Part shown: piece after piece, positions 8,314-17,718 of the stretch
Position numbering within the stretch: the stretch's first letter is position 1
Layout: every line of letters begins with the position of its first letter
NCBI GenBank assembly: GCA_951813545.1
Contig: OX638352.1
Span: 3,054,835-3,118,834 of the forward strand
From: an uncultured Poribacteria bacterium
GTDB taxonomy: Bacteria > Poribacteria > WGA-4E > WGA-3G
Reading direction: 5' to 3'
Length of the DNA: 64,000 nt
Translations under genes and position numbers: made by a program
Notes under the pieces: model-generated
Databases searched by the model: none
The model's input: only the letters and a program-made list of their open reading frames with translations
Told to the model about the DNA's origin: nothing

Positions 8314-9450
8314 ATGGAGCGTAGGGATTTTTTGCGACGTAGCGGTCTAACGCTTACAGGGCTGCTGCTCAGTCCGTGGGCGGTCTATGCCTTTCCGAAT
8401 CGTGAGGGGGAAGTGCTTATTCCGTTCGCAGATCAGCCGCCGGAACCGCCTTCAAAGCGAGGCTTGCTGGATTGGGACAAATTTGATACCTTTATCACAC
8501 CTAACGATGAATTCTTCAACGTTTCACACTACGGCAAGCCTGAAGTTGATCTTGCTACGTGGAAATTGGAGATTAGCGGTTTGGTTGACAACCCGCTGAC
8601 GCTCACAATTGAAGACATTAAAGCGCGTCCACGGGAGGAGGTAACCTTCACATTGGAATGCTCCGGCAACCATGGGTTTGCCACGTTCACAGGTGCTATT
8701 GGCAACGCAAGATGGGCTGGCACACCACTCGCACCGATTCTCAAGGAGGCTGGTATCCGAGAAAGCGGGATTGAGGTTATTTTCTTTGGACACGATGTCG
8801 GCGAGGAGGAACGGCGTGGTGTCAAAATGCGTCAGAACTTCGCACGGAGCATGTCCGTTGAAGACGCATTAGAAGACACCAATCTCCTCTGTTATAAGAT
8901 GAACGGTGAACCTTTACCACACGCGAACGGCGCGCCGCTACGTTTGATCGCCCCGGGCTGGTACGGCATCGCCTGCGTCAAATGGCTCAAACGCATTGAG
9001 GTCCGCAATACCCGATATATGGGGCGATTCATGGGACGCGATTATGTCACCATGCGTGAAGAAAAACGTCCGGATGGCGAATCGGTTTGGATGGAGACTT
9101 CGGTTGGTAGAACAAAACTGAAATCGTTAGCAGCGAAAGTAACGCGTATCGGTGATAAATACCGTATCTACGGTGCCGCATGGGGTGCCCCCATCCAAAC
9201 AGTAGAAGTGAGTATTGATGGGGGTGATTGGCAAAAGGTGACAATAGACCTGGAAGAGGACGCGGAATTTGCGTGGAAAATTTGGCATCTCGACTGGAAC
9301 AGTCCATCGAAAGGTGAACACACCGTCGTCTCCAGAGCCATTGATACGAAGGGAAACATCCAACCCGCTGGAGACTCTGACTACATCACTGGGAAACATA
9401 CGTATTGGGAAAGCAACGGTCAAGTCATCCGCCAGGTCAATATCGAATAG
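8314..9450 (+). CDS. Tat-exported sulfite oxidase-family molybdopterin oxidoreductase
   Basis: 378 residues. The N-terminus is a Tat signal (ERRDFLRRSG, then a hydrophobic stretch ending VYA). The molybdopterin-binding domain contains the Mo-ligating Cys116 in FTLECSGNHG and the conserved LRLIAPGWYG. It is followed by the immunoglobulin-like Mo-oxidoreductase dimerisation domain from about 260 on. No heme domain is present. The family oxidises sulfite or related compounds in the periplasm and passes electrons to a cytochrome. Sulfite as substrate is not proven by the sequence. RBS GAGGAGG; the gene follows the SOD gene. Confidence 0.88.
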   Translation: MERRDFLRRSGLTLTGLLLSPWAVYAFPNREGEVLIPFADQPPEPPSKRGLLDWDKFDTFITPNDEFFNVSHYGKPEVDLATWKLEISGLVDNPLTLTIEDIKARPREEVTFTLECSGNHGFATFTGAIGNARWAGTPLAPILKEAGIRESGIEVIFFGHDVGEEERRGVKMRQNFARSMSVEDALEDTNLLCYKMNGEPLPHANGAPLRLIAPGWYGIACVKWLKRIEVRNTRYMGRFMGRDYVTMREEKRPDGESVWMETSVGRTKLKSLAAKVTRIGDKYRIYGAAWGAPIQTVEVSIDGGDWQKVTIDLEEDAEFAWKIWHLDWNSPSKGEHTVVSRAIDTKGNIQPAGDSDYITGKHTYWESNGQVIRQVNIE

Positions 9451-9537
9451 AAACCTCCTTGTAGGTTAGAAACTTATAGACCGTTTGCACCATCGAGGTT
9501 TAGTTCAAACTTAACCAGCAACCTGCCCGAAAGAATC

Positions 9538-9567
9538 GGGGTTACAAACCCCTCCCACGGTGGAGGG
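9538..9567. repeat. Overlapping intergenic palindromes
   Basis: GGGGTT-ACA-AACCCC followed directly by CCCTCC...GGAGGG, enclosed in CTGCCC...GGGCAG. A similar string (gaggttacaacccctccca) recurs near 30797. Probably a terminator for the SOD/oxidoreductase unit or one more member of the short palindrome family. Confidence 0.55.
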
Positions 9568-9596
9568 CAGCGCAAAAACTTAATAATTAAAAAAAT

Positions 9597-10376
9597 ATGA
9601 ATATAACTGATGCACAGAAACAGCAATTCCAAGAGGAAGGCTATTTCATTTTGGAGAACGTTATCCCAGAACCGCTGCTGGAATTGCTTCGCGGTGAATG
9701 TGGGACCTTTATCAATCAGGCGGATGCTGAGATGGAGCGGCAGGACACAGAGGTCCTCGGTCTCAATCATCGCGGGAAACGGTATTTCGTCTCAAACTGT
9801 TTCAGGAAACAGCCGAAACTTCGCGAATTTCTGTTCAGCGATCTGATGGCAGAGGTCTGCCGCGCCACCTTAGGCAATACGGCGTATCTTTTCTGGGAAC
9901 AGTACGTCGTTAAGGGAGCAGAAGAGGGAATGAAGTTCAGCTGGCATCAAGATTCGGGTTATGTCGGTTATCCCGATCACAAGCCGTACCTCACTTGTTG
10001 GTGTGCACTTGATGATATGTCTGAGGAGAACGGCACGGTCTACGTGATGCCATTTTCTGACATCGGCATCCGTTCATGGGTAAAGCACGTCCGCGATGAT
10101 GAAAGCAACGATATGGTGGGCTATTTCGGACCGGAAAAGGGTGTCCCGGCTATCGTGCCTGCGGGGAGCATTGTGGCGTTTACGAGCGTCAACTTCCATT
10201 GCAGCGGAACGAACTACACGAACAATCTGCGGCGTGCCTATCTTGCCCAATATTCGGCGGAGCCACTTCTTTCGCACGATGGGAGTCGTCTGTGGGGCAA
10301 TGCTGAACCGTTGTTACGCGATGGTAAGTCTGCTGTGGGAGAACCACCACCGGAGATTACGTCACGGTTTGATTAG
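9597..10376 (+). CDS. Phytanoyl-CoA dioxygenase (PhyH) family protein
   Basis: Fe(II)/2-oxoglutarate-dependent dioxygenase, 259 residues. The iron facial triad is visible: His117 and Asp119 in SWHQDSGY, and distal His201 in NFHCSG. Arg212/213 is placed to hold 2-oxoglutarate. The family hydroxylates varied small molecules, and the substrate is unknown. No good RBS precedes the ATG. The 3' end overlaps the convergent PBP4 gene by 15 bases, so both stop codons lie inside the other gene. It is one of three PhyH paralogues in the window, each next to unrelated genes. Confidence 0.88.
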   Translation: MNITDAQKQQFQEEGYFILENVIPEPLLELLRGECGTFINQADAEMERQDTEVLGLNHRGKRYFVSNCFRKQPKLREFLFSDLMAEVCRATLGNTAYLFWEQYVVKGAEEGMKFSWHQDSGYVGYPDHKPYLTCWCALDDMSEENGTVYVMPFSDIGIRSWVKHVRDDESNDMVGYFGPEKGVPAIVPAGSIVAFTSVNFHCSGTNYTNNLRRAYLAQYSAEPLLSHDGSRLWGNAEPLLRDGKSAVGEPPPEITSRFD

Positions 10377-11675
10377 TCTTTTATCAGCGTCATAGGTGCT
10401 GTTTGAAACCGTGCCCACGGAAACCAGACGACTGAACCCAGTCAAATAATTCCCGATTTTATCTTGGATATCCCGTGCAGATGTCGCTGGACCGACATAA
10501 TGACTGATGAGAATACCGAACGCAAACACCTCATCGTCTGCCGTCACGGTGTAGCCAGCAAGTGCGGAAACACCACTCAACGTCCCCGTTTTCGCTCGTA
10601 ATACCTTCTCGGCGGATACGCCTTGCATCCGATTTTTCAAGGTGCCATCAACACCAGCAATCGGAAGTGATGCCAGAAACTCCGGCATCAACTCAAAATT
10701 GTGATACATATAGACGAGCAATTTTGTGAGTAACTCCACACTGAGGAGGTTGTACCGAGAAAGTCCAGAACCATCAACGAACCGATGCGGCGGCGGTTCG
10801 CCCATAATCTCGTTCAAAAAATTAGTAACCGCTTCCCTGCCTTTCCGCCACGTTCCCGGTTCACCCATTACCTCAGCACCTATAGCTTTGAAAAGCAGTT
10901 CAGCGGTCCAATTGTCACTCGGTTTGTTCATTAATTTCAGAATGTCAGTGAGCGGCGGCGATAGATGTTTGGCTACGCTGTGTGCATCTGATGAGACTGT
11001 TCCGAGAACCACATCACCCATTATGCTAACGCCTTTTTCCATGAGTGTAGTTTTCAGGAGATGTCCACAAGTAACTGCCCTACTCACTGTGTTTGCATCA
11101 GGTTCGACTTCCCGAATACTCAAGGCACTAATCCACAGTGGTCTATCGTCCCACATCCACCCCGGACCTTCCCAAATGGCATCGAGATATGTTTCGTCAA
11201 CAACAATGTTCCCTTGTATTGACTTTACACCGATTTGAAGCAACGCATCACCTAACTTTACAATGTCTTGAGGTTGCAGCACGGGATCAGCTCTGCCTTT
11301 TAAATAGATATTTCCCACGACTTCAGCGTTCACAATGGCATCAGCATAGAGGGTTGTTTCAAACTGGTAGTCTGACCCCAATTTTGCCAATGCGGTTGCT
11401 GCCGTGAAGAGTTTTGTTGTGGAGGCCGGGTGATGCAACTTGTGGGCATTTCTTTCATAAATCACTTCACCTGTTTCAACCGCAACCACCTTTATACCGA
11501 TGCTCGCTGTCGTAAATAACGCTTCCTGCAAAACGGCATCAATATCGGATTGTAGTTTTTCGAGCGGGTCTAACGATGGAACTGGAGGTTGGGTCTCAAC
11601 CTGTCTGGTGGTGAATATCCCACAACCTGAGAGCAGCATTATGCCGCAAAATAGAAAGATAGCAAAGGTTCTCAT
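10362..11675 (-). CDS. dacB: D-alanyl-D-alanine carboxypeptidase/endopeptidase (PBP4, S13)
   Basis: Trims or opens cross-links in peptidoglycan. All three penicillin-binding motifs are present: SxxK as STTK (Ser85), SxN in DGSGLSRYN and KTG in RAKTGTLSG. The S13 family insertion between SxxK and SxN is present. The start at 11675 gives a 437-residue protein with a lipoprotein signal (LLSGC, lipidated Cys18). A longer frame from a TTG at 11711 would spoil that signal. It is therefore probably anchored to a membrane and acts in the periplasm, which suggests a Gram-negative style envelope. Confidence 0.9.
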   Translation of the reverse strand: MRTFAIFLFCGIMLLSGCGIFTTRQVETQPPVPSLDPLEKLQSDIDAVLQEALFTTASIGIKVVAVETGEVIYERNAHKLHHPASTTKLFTAATALAKLGSDYQFETTLYADAIVNAEVVGNIYLKGRADPVLQPQDIVKLGDALLQIGVKSIQGNIVVDETYLDAIWEGPGWMWDDRPLWISALSIREVEPDANTVSRAVTCGHLLKTTLMEKGVSIMGDVVLGTVSSDAHSVAKHLSPPLTDILKLMNKPSDNWTAELLFKAIGAEVMGEPGTWRKGREAVTNFLNEIMGEPPPHRFVDGSGLSRYNLLSVELLTKLLVYMYHNFELMPEFLASLPIAGVDGTLKNRMQGVSAEKVLRAKTGTLSGVSALAGYTVTADDEVFAFGILISHYVGPATSARDIQDKIGNYLTGFSRLVSVGTVSNSTYDADKRLIKP

Positions 11676-11803
11676 GACTCTTAATAATATCACAATCGAA
11701 CGAATTCTCAAAATACAAATCGATTGCGATTTTTATAGGTTCAAAGAGACGCAGCATAGGTATTTTATTTTACTATCAGCACTGCGAAAAACATAGACAA
11801 AAT

Positions 11804-11832
11804 TTGACTTTTACCCTTAAATGTGATAAAAT
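11804..11832 (+). promoter_or_regulatory. Sigma70 promoter of cimA
   Basis: TTGACT, 17 bases, TAAAAT. Transcription would start near 11839, leaving a leader of roughly 90 bases before the citramalate synthase ATG. Confidence 0.75.
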
Positions 11833-11931
11833 ATTAGCATAAGAACTAAACAGGAATTAAGACATAAAAGTATAAAAGGAGACACCGAATTTTGGCGTAG
11901 CTTGAAGCCAAAACTTGCCGTGAAAAGGGAC

Positions 11932-13518
11932 ATGGTTGAATTTTATGACACAACACTTAGGGATGGCAGCCAAGCAGAAGGCGTGGCGTTTTCTGTTGAA
12001 GATAAACTCATCATCATAGAGGCACTGGATAAGTTAGGCATTCGCTATATTGAGGGAGGTTACCCCGGCTCCAACCCGAAAGATATAGAATTTTTCAAGC
12101 GAGCAAAAGGCATGACGTTAGAAACGGCAACGATTGTGCCGTTCGGTAGTACGCGCTATCCGACTTATACCGCCGATACCGATCCGAATTTGACTGCTTT
12201 GCTGGATACCGGTGCGAGGACTGTCACGATCTTTGGAAAGAGTTGGCGGCTTCACGCCACCGATGTTCTGCGCGTTACAGCAGAAGAGAATTTGGAATTA
12301 ATTGAAGATTCTGTCCGTTATCTCGTGGAAAATGGGCGCGAGGTGATTTATGATGCCGAACATTTCTTTGACGGTTACGCCGACAACGCTGCGTATGCAA
12401 TAGAAACATTACGGGCGGCGGCAGCGGGTGGCGCAAGCTGCCTCGTGCTTTGTGATACCAACGGCGGCAGATTACCACTGGAAATCCAGGAAGGTGTCAA
12501 GACTGTCCTCTCCGAGTTGTCATTGCCTGTTGGTATTCATACGCACAATGATGCCGGGATGGGTGCGGCAAATTCCGTGCTGGCTGTTCAGGCTGGTGCT
12601 ACCCATGTGCAAGGCACATTCAACGGCTATGGTGAACGGTGTGGAAACGCGAATCTCACCTCTATTATTCCCACAATTCAACTCAAACTCGGCATAAAGT
12701 GCCTCAGTGGGACACAGCTGCAAGCGATAACAAGTGTGTCACGACTTATCAGTGAATTGGCGAACCTTCCGCATGATGAACGCCAACCCTATGTTGGACG
12801 TTCCGCCTTTGCACACAAGGGTGGCTTGCACACCGATGCTATTCGTAAAAATCGTCTCACTTATGAACACATCGTGCCGGAAACGGTTGGTAATACGCAG
12901 CGGATTCTCGTCTCCGACCAAGCCGGACGAGGCACCATCATGAAAAAAATTGAGAAGGAATACCCCAATTACGATAAGGATTCACCACAGGTGTTAGAGC
13001 TCTTCAAACGTCTCAAAGAAGCGGAGCAGGAAGGCTACCAATACGAAGCCGCTGAAGCATCGTTTGAACTTTTGACACATAAAATATTTAATGGACACGA
13101 ATCCTTCTTTGAACCTGTTGGTTTTCGCGTGATCATCGAACAGTTCAGCGACTACGCCATGCGTTCTGAAGCCACTATAAAGGTTACAACTCCAGATGGT
13201 CTTACCGAACACACTGCTGCTGATGGAGATGGACCGGTCAATGCCCTTGATACTGCGCTCCGAAAAGCGCTTGAGCAGTTCTATCCAGCCTTGCAGACAG
13301 TCCGACTGGTAGACTACAAGGTTCGGGTGCTGGATACCAAAGCTGGAACGGGTTCAAAAGTCCGAGTATTGATTGAAGCGAGTGACGGAGAGAGGACCTG
13401 GAGTACCGTCGGCGTTTCAGAGAATATCATTTCGGCCAGTTGCGAAGCACTGATAGACAGTTTTGAATATAAACTCTATACAGATAAGACTTTCGCCACT
13501 TCATTGCAACCTAAATAA
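11932..13518 (+). CDS. cimA: (R)-citramalate synthase
   Basis: Condenses acetyl-CoA and pyruvate to citramalate, the first step of the threonine-independent route to 2-oxobutyrate and isoleucine. The N-terminal TIM barrel begins YDTTLRDGSQAEGVAFS and has the IEGGYPGSNPKD segment that separates CimA-type enzymes from LeuA. The metal site HTHNDAG and the NGYGERCGN segment are intact, and a C-terminal LeuA-type allosteric dimer domain (from about 380) probably senses isoleucine. The start is uncertain: the ATG at 11932 matches the family N-terminus, but a GTG at 11920 or TTG at 11902 is in frame, and AAGGAGA lies at 11876. Confidence 0.92.
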   Translation: MVEFYDTTLRDGSQAEGVAFSVEDKLIIIEALDKLGIRYIEGGYPGSNPKDIEFFKRAKGMTLETATIVPFGSTRYPTYTADTDPNLTALLDTGARTVTIFGKSWRLHATDVLRVTAEENLELIEDSVRYLVENGREVIYDAEHFFDGYADNAAYAIETLRAAAAGGASCLVLCDTNGGRLPLEIQEGVKTVLSELSLPVGIHTHNDAGMGAANSVLAVQAGATHVQGTFNGYGERCGNANLTSIIPTIQLKLGIKCLSGTQLQAITSVSRLISELANLPHDERQPYVGRSAFAHKGGLHTDAIRKNRLTYEHIVPETVGNTQRILVSDQAGRGTIMKKIEKEYPNYDKDSPQVLELFKRLKEAEQEGYQYEAAEASFELLTHKIFNGHESFFEPVGFRVIIEQFSDYAMRSEATIKVTTPDGLTEHTAADGDGPVNALDTALRKALEQFYPALQTVRLVDYKVRVLDTKAGTGSKVRVLIEASDGERTWSTVGVSENIISASCEALIDSFEYKLYTDKTFATSLQPK

Positions 13519-13651
13519 TTACGCAGGACGCATATATCACAGTGTCCTGCAGGCGCGCTTTGGTGAAGATTCAACCAATCTTCATTAAGTGTGTCTCCTG
13601 TCAGAAACCTCACCTATAAACGAGTAGCAATTTATTTGGACATTGGAGAAG

Positions 13652-13672
13652 GGCGAGGATACAATCCTCGCC
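13652..13672. repeat. Near-perfect 21-bp palindrome
   Basis: Arms GGCGAGGAT and ATCCTCGCC around ACA, followed by AGCGG. Same design as 30834-30854 and 26024-26044. The gap between cimA and the next gene (13519-13733) holds nothing else I can recognise. Confidence 0.65.
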
Positions 13673-13733
13673 AGCGGAAGCGACGATATATTTCACTTTG
13701 AGGTCACCGCGCCTCGTATCTTTAGGGGAAAAC

Positions 13734-14321
13734 ATGGGACACTTAGATACAATTGAGAAAGCAGCACAGAAACTAATAGCACTCTGTCAGAAAGAGAAAC
13801 AGACAAAAACCGATAAAGAGAAGATGCTCGTCATACACGCTGAGATCCTTACAAGCATCGAAAACCTTGCCGAATGTGAAGCCTGTGGCGCGATTACAGA
13901 AATGATTGTAACGATGACCTTGGCGGATGTCACAGCGAAGTTATGTAAGGAATGTGGTGTCAAGTCCTTAGAAGTGGGAAAAATTCAGGCTTCTAAACAA
14001 GGAACATCCCGCAAACAGACACGCCAGGCGAAAACACGGAAATCTTCATCGGCGGAACCGAAGCCTAAAAGCAGAAGAGCGTCTTCAAAGCATGAAGCAC
14101 CTGCTGAAGAACCGGAATCCCCCGCCGCTCTACATACCCGCATCGAAGCACAGACCGGTATCAAGAAAGCCGATGTGAAACGGCTCCATAAGATTGTTCA
14201 GGACATTGCCGCCCCGATGAGTGCAGCACATACACTCACCTATGTCCAACGTGAGGTGGAGATAGCAAAAATAAAGATAGAAGCGGATGCTTTAAAAAAG
14301 GCAGTCACGCTATTGACTTAA
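13734..14321 (+). CDS. Hypothetical protein with zinc-ribbon-like cysteines and basic linker
   Basis: 195 residues, starting after AGGGGAAAAC. The N-terminal helical part (about 1-50) leads to a possible zinc knuckle with CEACG and LCKECG about 27 residues apart. A Ser/Lys/Arg/Gln-rich linker of about 60 residues follows, then a helical C-terminal segment. The very basic linker suggests nucleic-acid contact. I recognise no family and assign no function. The gene converges with the epimerase gene, 27 bases apart. Confidence 0.65.
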   Translation: MGHLDTIEKAAQKLIALCQKEKQTKTDKEKMLVIHAEILTSIENLAECEACGAITEMIVTMTLADVTAKLCKECGVKSLEVGKIQASKQGTSRKQTRQAKTRKSSSAEPKPKSRRASSKHEAPAEEPESPAALHTRIEAQTGIKKADVKRLHKIVQDIAAPMSAAHTLTYVQREVEIAKIKIEADALKKAVTLLT

Positions 14322-14348
14322 AACAACGGTTTGAAAAGTGCTGCGAAG

Positions 14349-15329
14349 TTAGCTTGTTTGGATGTCTTTTGCCCATTCGCGGTTTGCTTGATACCAGTCA
14401 ACAAGAGCCGTTATCCCTTGACGGAAACTGACTTGGGGTCGCCACCCCAAAAGTTTCTCCGCCTTGCGGATGTCTGCCCACGTGGCGCGAACATCTGCTG
14501 GATGAAAAGGTTGATGCGAGAGTTGTGCTTCCTTGCCAACGAGTTCCTCTATAAGCCGAATCGTATCAATGAGCACGATAGGACTGTCTGAACCGAGGTT
14601 AATCACTTCGTAGTTGAGCGGTTTCAGTCCTGCTATCACACCACGAGCGATGTCTTCGAGATAGGTGTAATCTCGTGAGGATTGTTTGCCGTCGCCATAG
14701 ACGATGACCGGTTTCCCTTCACTAATCCACTGGACAAAGCGAAACGCGCTCATATCAGGTCTGCCAGCGGGTCCATAGACAGTAAAAAAACGGAAAATTG
14801 TTACGTCGATGCCGTAGAGGTGATGATAACTATGGCAGAACGCTTCGGCACCTTTTTTTGAGGCGGCGTAAGGGGATAAAGGTCCATCTGTGTTCGCTTC
14901 CTCGCTGAATGGAAGTGAGTTGTTCGCGCCGTAGAGACTTGATGTTGATGCCAACACAAACTTCTTTACCTCAAACTCACGGCATAATTCTAACAGATTC
15001 AACGTGCCCGTTACATTCGTGTCGACGTATACCCATGGATTTTCAACGGACTGCCGCACCCCAGCGCGTGCTGCGAGGTTAATCACTGCATCAAATGTAG
15101 GAGTATCCGTCTTGAATATCACCCGCAGCGCATCTTGATCACAGATGTCTGAAAGGTGAAAATGGAAATTTGGAATGCCTTCGAGTTGCTGAAGTCTCCA
15201 CTGCTTGACTTGCGTATCATAAGCGTTGTTTAAACTATCAATCCCAACGACCTTGTGTCCGACTTCCAACAAGAACTCTGTCACTTTCCAACCGATAAAC
15301 CCTGCACAGCCAGTGACGAGATATTTCAT
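14349..15329 (-). CDS. NAD-dependent sugar-nucleotide epimerase (UDP-glucuronate 4-epimerase-like)
   Basis: Extended short-chain dehydrogenase/reductase, 326 residues. The Rossmann motif GCAGFIG is at 7-13, the catalytic Ser lies in STSSLYG and the Tyr/Lys pair in YAASKKGAE. SLNNAYD and the C-terminal KAEKLLGWRP motif match the UDP-glucuronate/GalE branch. It should supply an activated sugar for surface polysaccharide. It follows a coiled-coil membrane protein gene by 18 bases in the same direction, so the two are probably cotranscribed. Exact nucleotide-sugar specificity cannot be set from sequence. Confidence 0.88.
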   Translation of the reverse strand: MKYLVTGCAGFIGWKVTEFLLEVGHKVVGIDSLNNAYDTQVKQWRLQQLEGIPNFHFHLSDICDQDALRVIFKTDTPTFDAVINLAARAGVRQSVENPWVYVDTNVTGTLNLLELCREFEVKKFVLASTSSLYGANNSLPFSEEANTDGPLSPYAASKKGAEAFCHSYHHLYGIDVTIFRFFTVYGPAGRPDMSAFRFVQWISEGKPVIVYGDGKQSSRDYTYLEDIARGVIAGLKPLNYEVINLGSDSPIVLIDTIRLIEELVGKEAQLSHQPFHPADVRATWADIRKAEKLLGWRPQVSFRQGITALVDWYQANREWAKDIQTS

Positions 15330-15347
15330 GTCTGTTCCCCTTCGTGG

Positions 15348-16208
15348 TTATTCGCAACCCGCTTTAAACTCTTCAAAACGCTCTTGAAATATTGACAGTG
15401 CCATTTTCGACATCTCATATTGCGTTTGGGTGTCTGTTTCCAGTTTTTGCAATTCGGTTTCGCGCTGCGAGAGCAGTGCGTCAACCTCCTCAACTTCCTG
15501 TTTCAACGCTAAAATAGCGTCGAACGCATCCGTTTCGCTGGTACACGCTGTCAACAATTCGTGATGAAGCGTTCCACCGCCATCAAGCCTTTTGAAATCA
15601 TGGTGTATCCGATTCAGCATACCACGGTAATTCTCTGGTACCATCGGGCTTTCCGTCTCGGCGAGTGTTTTTAAAGTGCTTCCCAACTGTGTTAACTGAA
15701 TCTGCTGATCGGACCAGAGAATCTTTTTCGCGACCCCGTCTACATTGTCGCTATCTATAACGGGCGCGTGCTTTTGCAAGTTATCGTGAAGTTGTGTTTC
15801 CAATTCAACCAATTCGGCTTGAAACGCCTTGATACGGCGTTTGAATTCCTCAGAAGATGCCCGGACTTCAGGGAACTTCTCATGAAGGACCTCATGCTTT
15901 TCCTTCAACTTGTGAACCTTCAAGATGTAGGTGGGATAACGCACCTTCAAATCTTGAGAAAGTGCGCGCATTTTTCTCAGATCGCTTCTAATTAGTTTCC
16001 TAAACTGTTTACCCTCCAACATCCCCATGAATCCATATACTGCTATAGAGAGACCGCAAAAGGTTAGGATCCATGTTAAAACATAAAAAAGCGTACCGCT
16101 TATTACTACACGCCTTGCGAAGAAACCGAATCCTCCAAGAAACAGGCCAACAATAAGGGCAAAGATCGGACTGGACAAATAGGGTTCTATTCTAATTTTC
16201 GTGGACAT
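15348..16208 (-). CDS. Hypothetical membrane-anchored coiled-coil protein
   Basis: 286 residues. Two membrane segments lie near the N-terminus (about 14-30 and 38-65), followed by roughly 200 residues rich in Glu, Lys, Gln and Leu with heptad-like spacing, typical of long coiled coils. RBS GGAGGAAAC. I recognise no family. The topology resembles envelope-anchored scaffolds or polysaccharide chain-length proteins, and the downstream sugar epimerase gene makes a role in surface polysaccharide possible, but nothing in the sequence proves it. Confidence 0.65.
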   Translation of the reverse strand: MSTKIRIEPYLSSPIFALIVGLFLGGFGFFARRVVISGTLFYVLTWILTFCGLSIAVYGFMGMLEGKQFRKLIRSDLRKMRALSQDLKVRYPTYILKVHKLKEKHEVLHEKFPEVRASSEEFKRRIKAFQAELVELETQLHDNLQKHAPVIDSDNVDGVAKKILWSDQQIQLTQLGSTLKTLAETESPMVPENYRGMLNRIHHDFKRLDGGGTLHHELLTACTSETDAFDAILALKQEVEEVDALLSQRETELQKLETDTQTQYEMSKMALSIFQERFEEFKAGCE

Positions 16209-16295
16209 GTTTCCTCCATCTCAGAAGGATTGTGCGTGGTTGGAGATCACTGGATAAACAAATAAACTGCCAACAAAACGCAAATTCATAAAAGG

Positions 16296-16844
16296 CTACT
16301 TTGCATCGGGCTTTGCTAAAAGTTTGTCGATTTCTTTTTTAAGTTCGGCGTAAGTTTCTGGTTTGAAATCGGCTTTTTGGTGGAACACAATGATGCCTTC
16401 CTGCGAAATCAGGTAGAGCGTCGGTTTCTTTTTTTCGGTCTGATACCGCTTATGTACTTTTCCTTTCCAATCCAGTAGGAATCCGACAGCGGGTGGGTTC
16501 TTTTTCAGCTGACTTCTGATAAACCGTTTCGGTATGAACCCGGGGACGCTGCGCATATCGGCAATGATATAGGCGACAACCTGTTCATTCTCTCGGTAAT
16601 CCTTCTGGAACGCCTCTGCCCACTTGTCATCCTCTTTCCGAATCTTACGGTTGCCCATAATAAGGAAAACGACTTTCCCACGCAGCTGCTTCAGATTGTG
16701 TTCCTTCTCTTCGGCATCTTGGAGCGTCCAATCAGGTGCTGTGTCGCCTACTTTTGGCGGTGTGGTTTTAGACTTTTCATCGGCAAAACTCATGAGTATC
16801 GCGAGGAAAGCGATACTGACGATAGCAACAACGGACAATTTCAT
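16296..16844 (-). CDS. Thioredoxin-fold (redoxin/TlpA-like) exported protein lacking the usual cysteines
   Basis: 182 residues. A signal peptide (MKLSVVAIVSIAFLAILMSFA) is followed by KVGDTAPDWTLQDAEEKEHNL and LRGKVVFLIMGN, the start of an AhpC/TSA-type thioredoxin fold. Where redoxins carry the peroxidatic or CxxC cysteine the sequence reads GNRKIRKEDD, and the mature protein has no cysteine at all. It is therefore unlikely to be a thiol oxidoreductase and may bind a partner or ligand instead. The ATG at 16844 follows GGAGGG and is preferred to a frame starting 57 bases earlier. Confidence 0.72.
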   Translation of the reverse strand: MKLSVVAIVSIAFLAILMSFADEKSKTTPPKVGDTAPDWTLQDAEEKEHNLKQLRGKVVFLIMGNRKIRKEDDKWAEAFQKDYRENEQVVAYIIADMRSVPGFIPKRFIRSQLKKNPPAVGFLLDWKGKVHKRYQTEKKKPTLYLISQEGIIVFHQKADFKPETYAELKKEIDKLLAKPDAK

Positions 16845-16881
16845 GGCAGCCCTCCCCACGTACTGTGTATCTTCTACCCGC

Positions 16882-16911
16882 ATTCTAACACAGTCCTTCA
16901 ATAATTGTCAA
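16882..16911 (-). promoter_or_regulatory. Sigma70 promoter, minus strand
   Basis: TTGACA, 18 bases, TAGAAT on the minus strand, serving the redoxin-fold gene. It abuts the plus-strand promoter at 16913-16941, so polymerases at the two could interfere. Confidence 0.6.
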
Positions 16912-16912
16912 G

Positions 16913-16941
16913 TTGACTTTTTCCAGCAGACCTGCTATTCT
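16913..16941 (+). promoter_or_regulatory. Sigma70 promoter, plus strand
   Basis: TTGACT, 17 bases, TATTCT, upstream of the gene at 17011. Confidence 0.55.
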
Positions 16942-17010
16942 ATTAGAGAAAAATCGAATCAATAAACGTTTTCCTAATTTATAACGCCTGCAATTGTACA
17001 AGTGAAAAAT

Positions 17011-17718
17011 ATGAACGCTGAACGCACTATCCCTACACTTTTGAATCAGATTCGGGAAGAACTTCTCCCGTATATTGCACGTTCGTCGGAAATCCAGACG
17101 ACTGAGAGCTTGCAACTCTTTCGGAGTCAACTCCACAGTCTCCACTATTACTGCGTCCGCGCGCAAATTCCCGACGCGGTTTGCAATCGCTTAGAGGTCT
17201 TGCTTTCAACGAGCGCAGATTTTTGGCGGCTCATCGCAGAAAATGAAGTGTTGTTGACAAATATGAAAGATTTTACGCGCGTTCGTACCTTCTCAGCAGA
17301 AGCGGAGGGCATAACAAACTTAGAAGAACTTCTCTCTGGCGAGGACACACTTCGCGATGTGATTATCAACAGTATCGCCTTTATGCTGAATTGGAAGGCG
17401 AATACCATTTGGGTAGATTCCGCTAAGAAGGCGCGCACCGCGATGGCAAAAAACTATATGCTGGAAATTCAGGACCTCATCTGGCAGTTTATCAAAGAGA
17501 GTACGGCAGGGACAGAAGACCATGACTTAGAAAAAGCCGAAGAGGTTCGCGAGCGGGCAGATAGGCTGCTCGCGGTAATTTATGCCAGCGATCTGCCAAC
17601 GGAGGCACAGGTCACGCTCCTGATGCAAATCTATACGTTATTATTGCGTCTTCAACTCGGTCAATTGATTCTTCAATTAGAAACCCTTCAAGCACAGGAG
17701 AATGGAGCGGACGCATGA
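17011..17718 (+). CDS. Hypothetical helical protein
   Basis: About 235 residues, predicted almost entirely helical, with no signal peptide or membrane segment. I recognise no family. The start could be the GTG at 17002 or the ATG at 17011; neither has a strong RBS. The stop codon overlaps the start of the following esterase gene (ATGA), so the two are translationally coupled, and the transcript probably continues into mazG and the nucleotidyltransferase gene. Confidence 0.65.
   Translation: MNAERTIPTLLNQIREELLPYIARSSEIQTTESLQLFRSQLHSLHYYCVRAQIPDAVCNRLEVLLSTSADFWRLIAENEVLLTNMKDFTRVRTFSAEAEGITNLEELLSGEDTLRDVIINSIAFMLNWKANTIWVDSAKKARTAMAKNYMLEIQDLIWQFIKESTAGTEDHDLEKAEEVRERADRLLAVIYASDLPTEAQVTLLMQIYTLLLRLQLGQLILQLETLQAQENGADA

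Noticed and set aside
11684..11711. Promoter TTGAGA-N16-TATTAT for dacB
   Set aside because: It would start transcription almost on the ATG with no room for a ribosome binding site, and the spacing is short. Not convincing.
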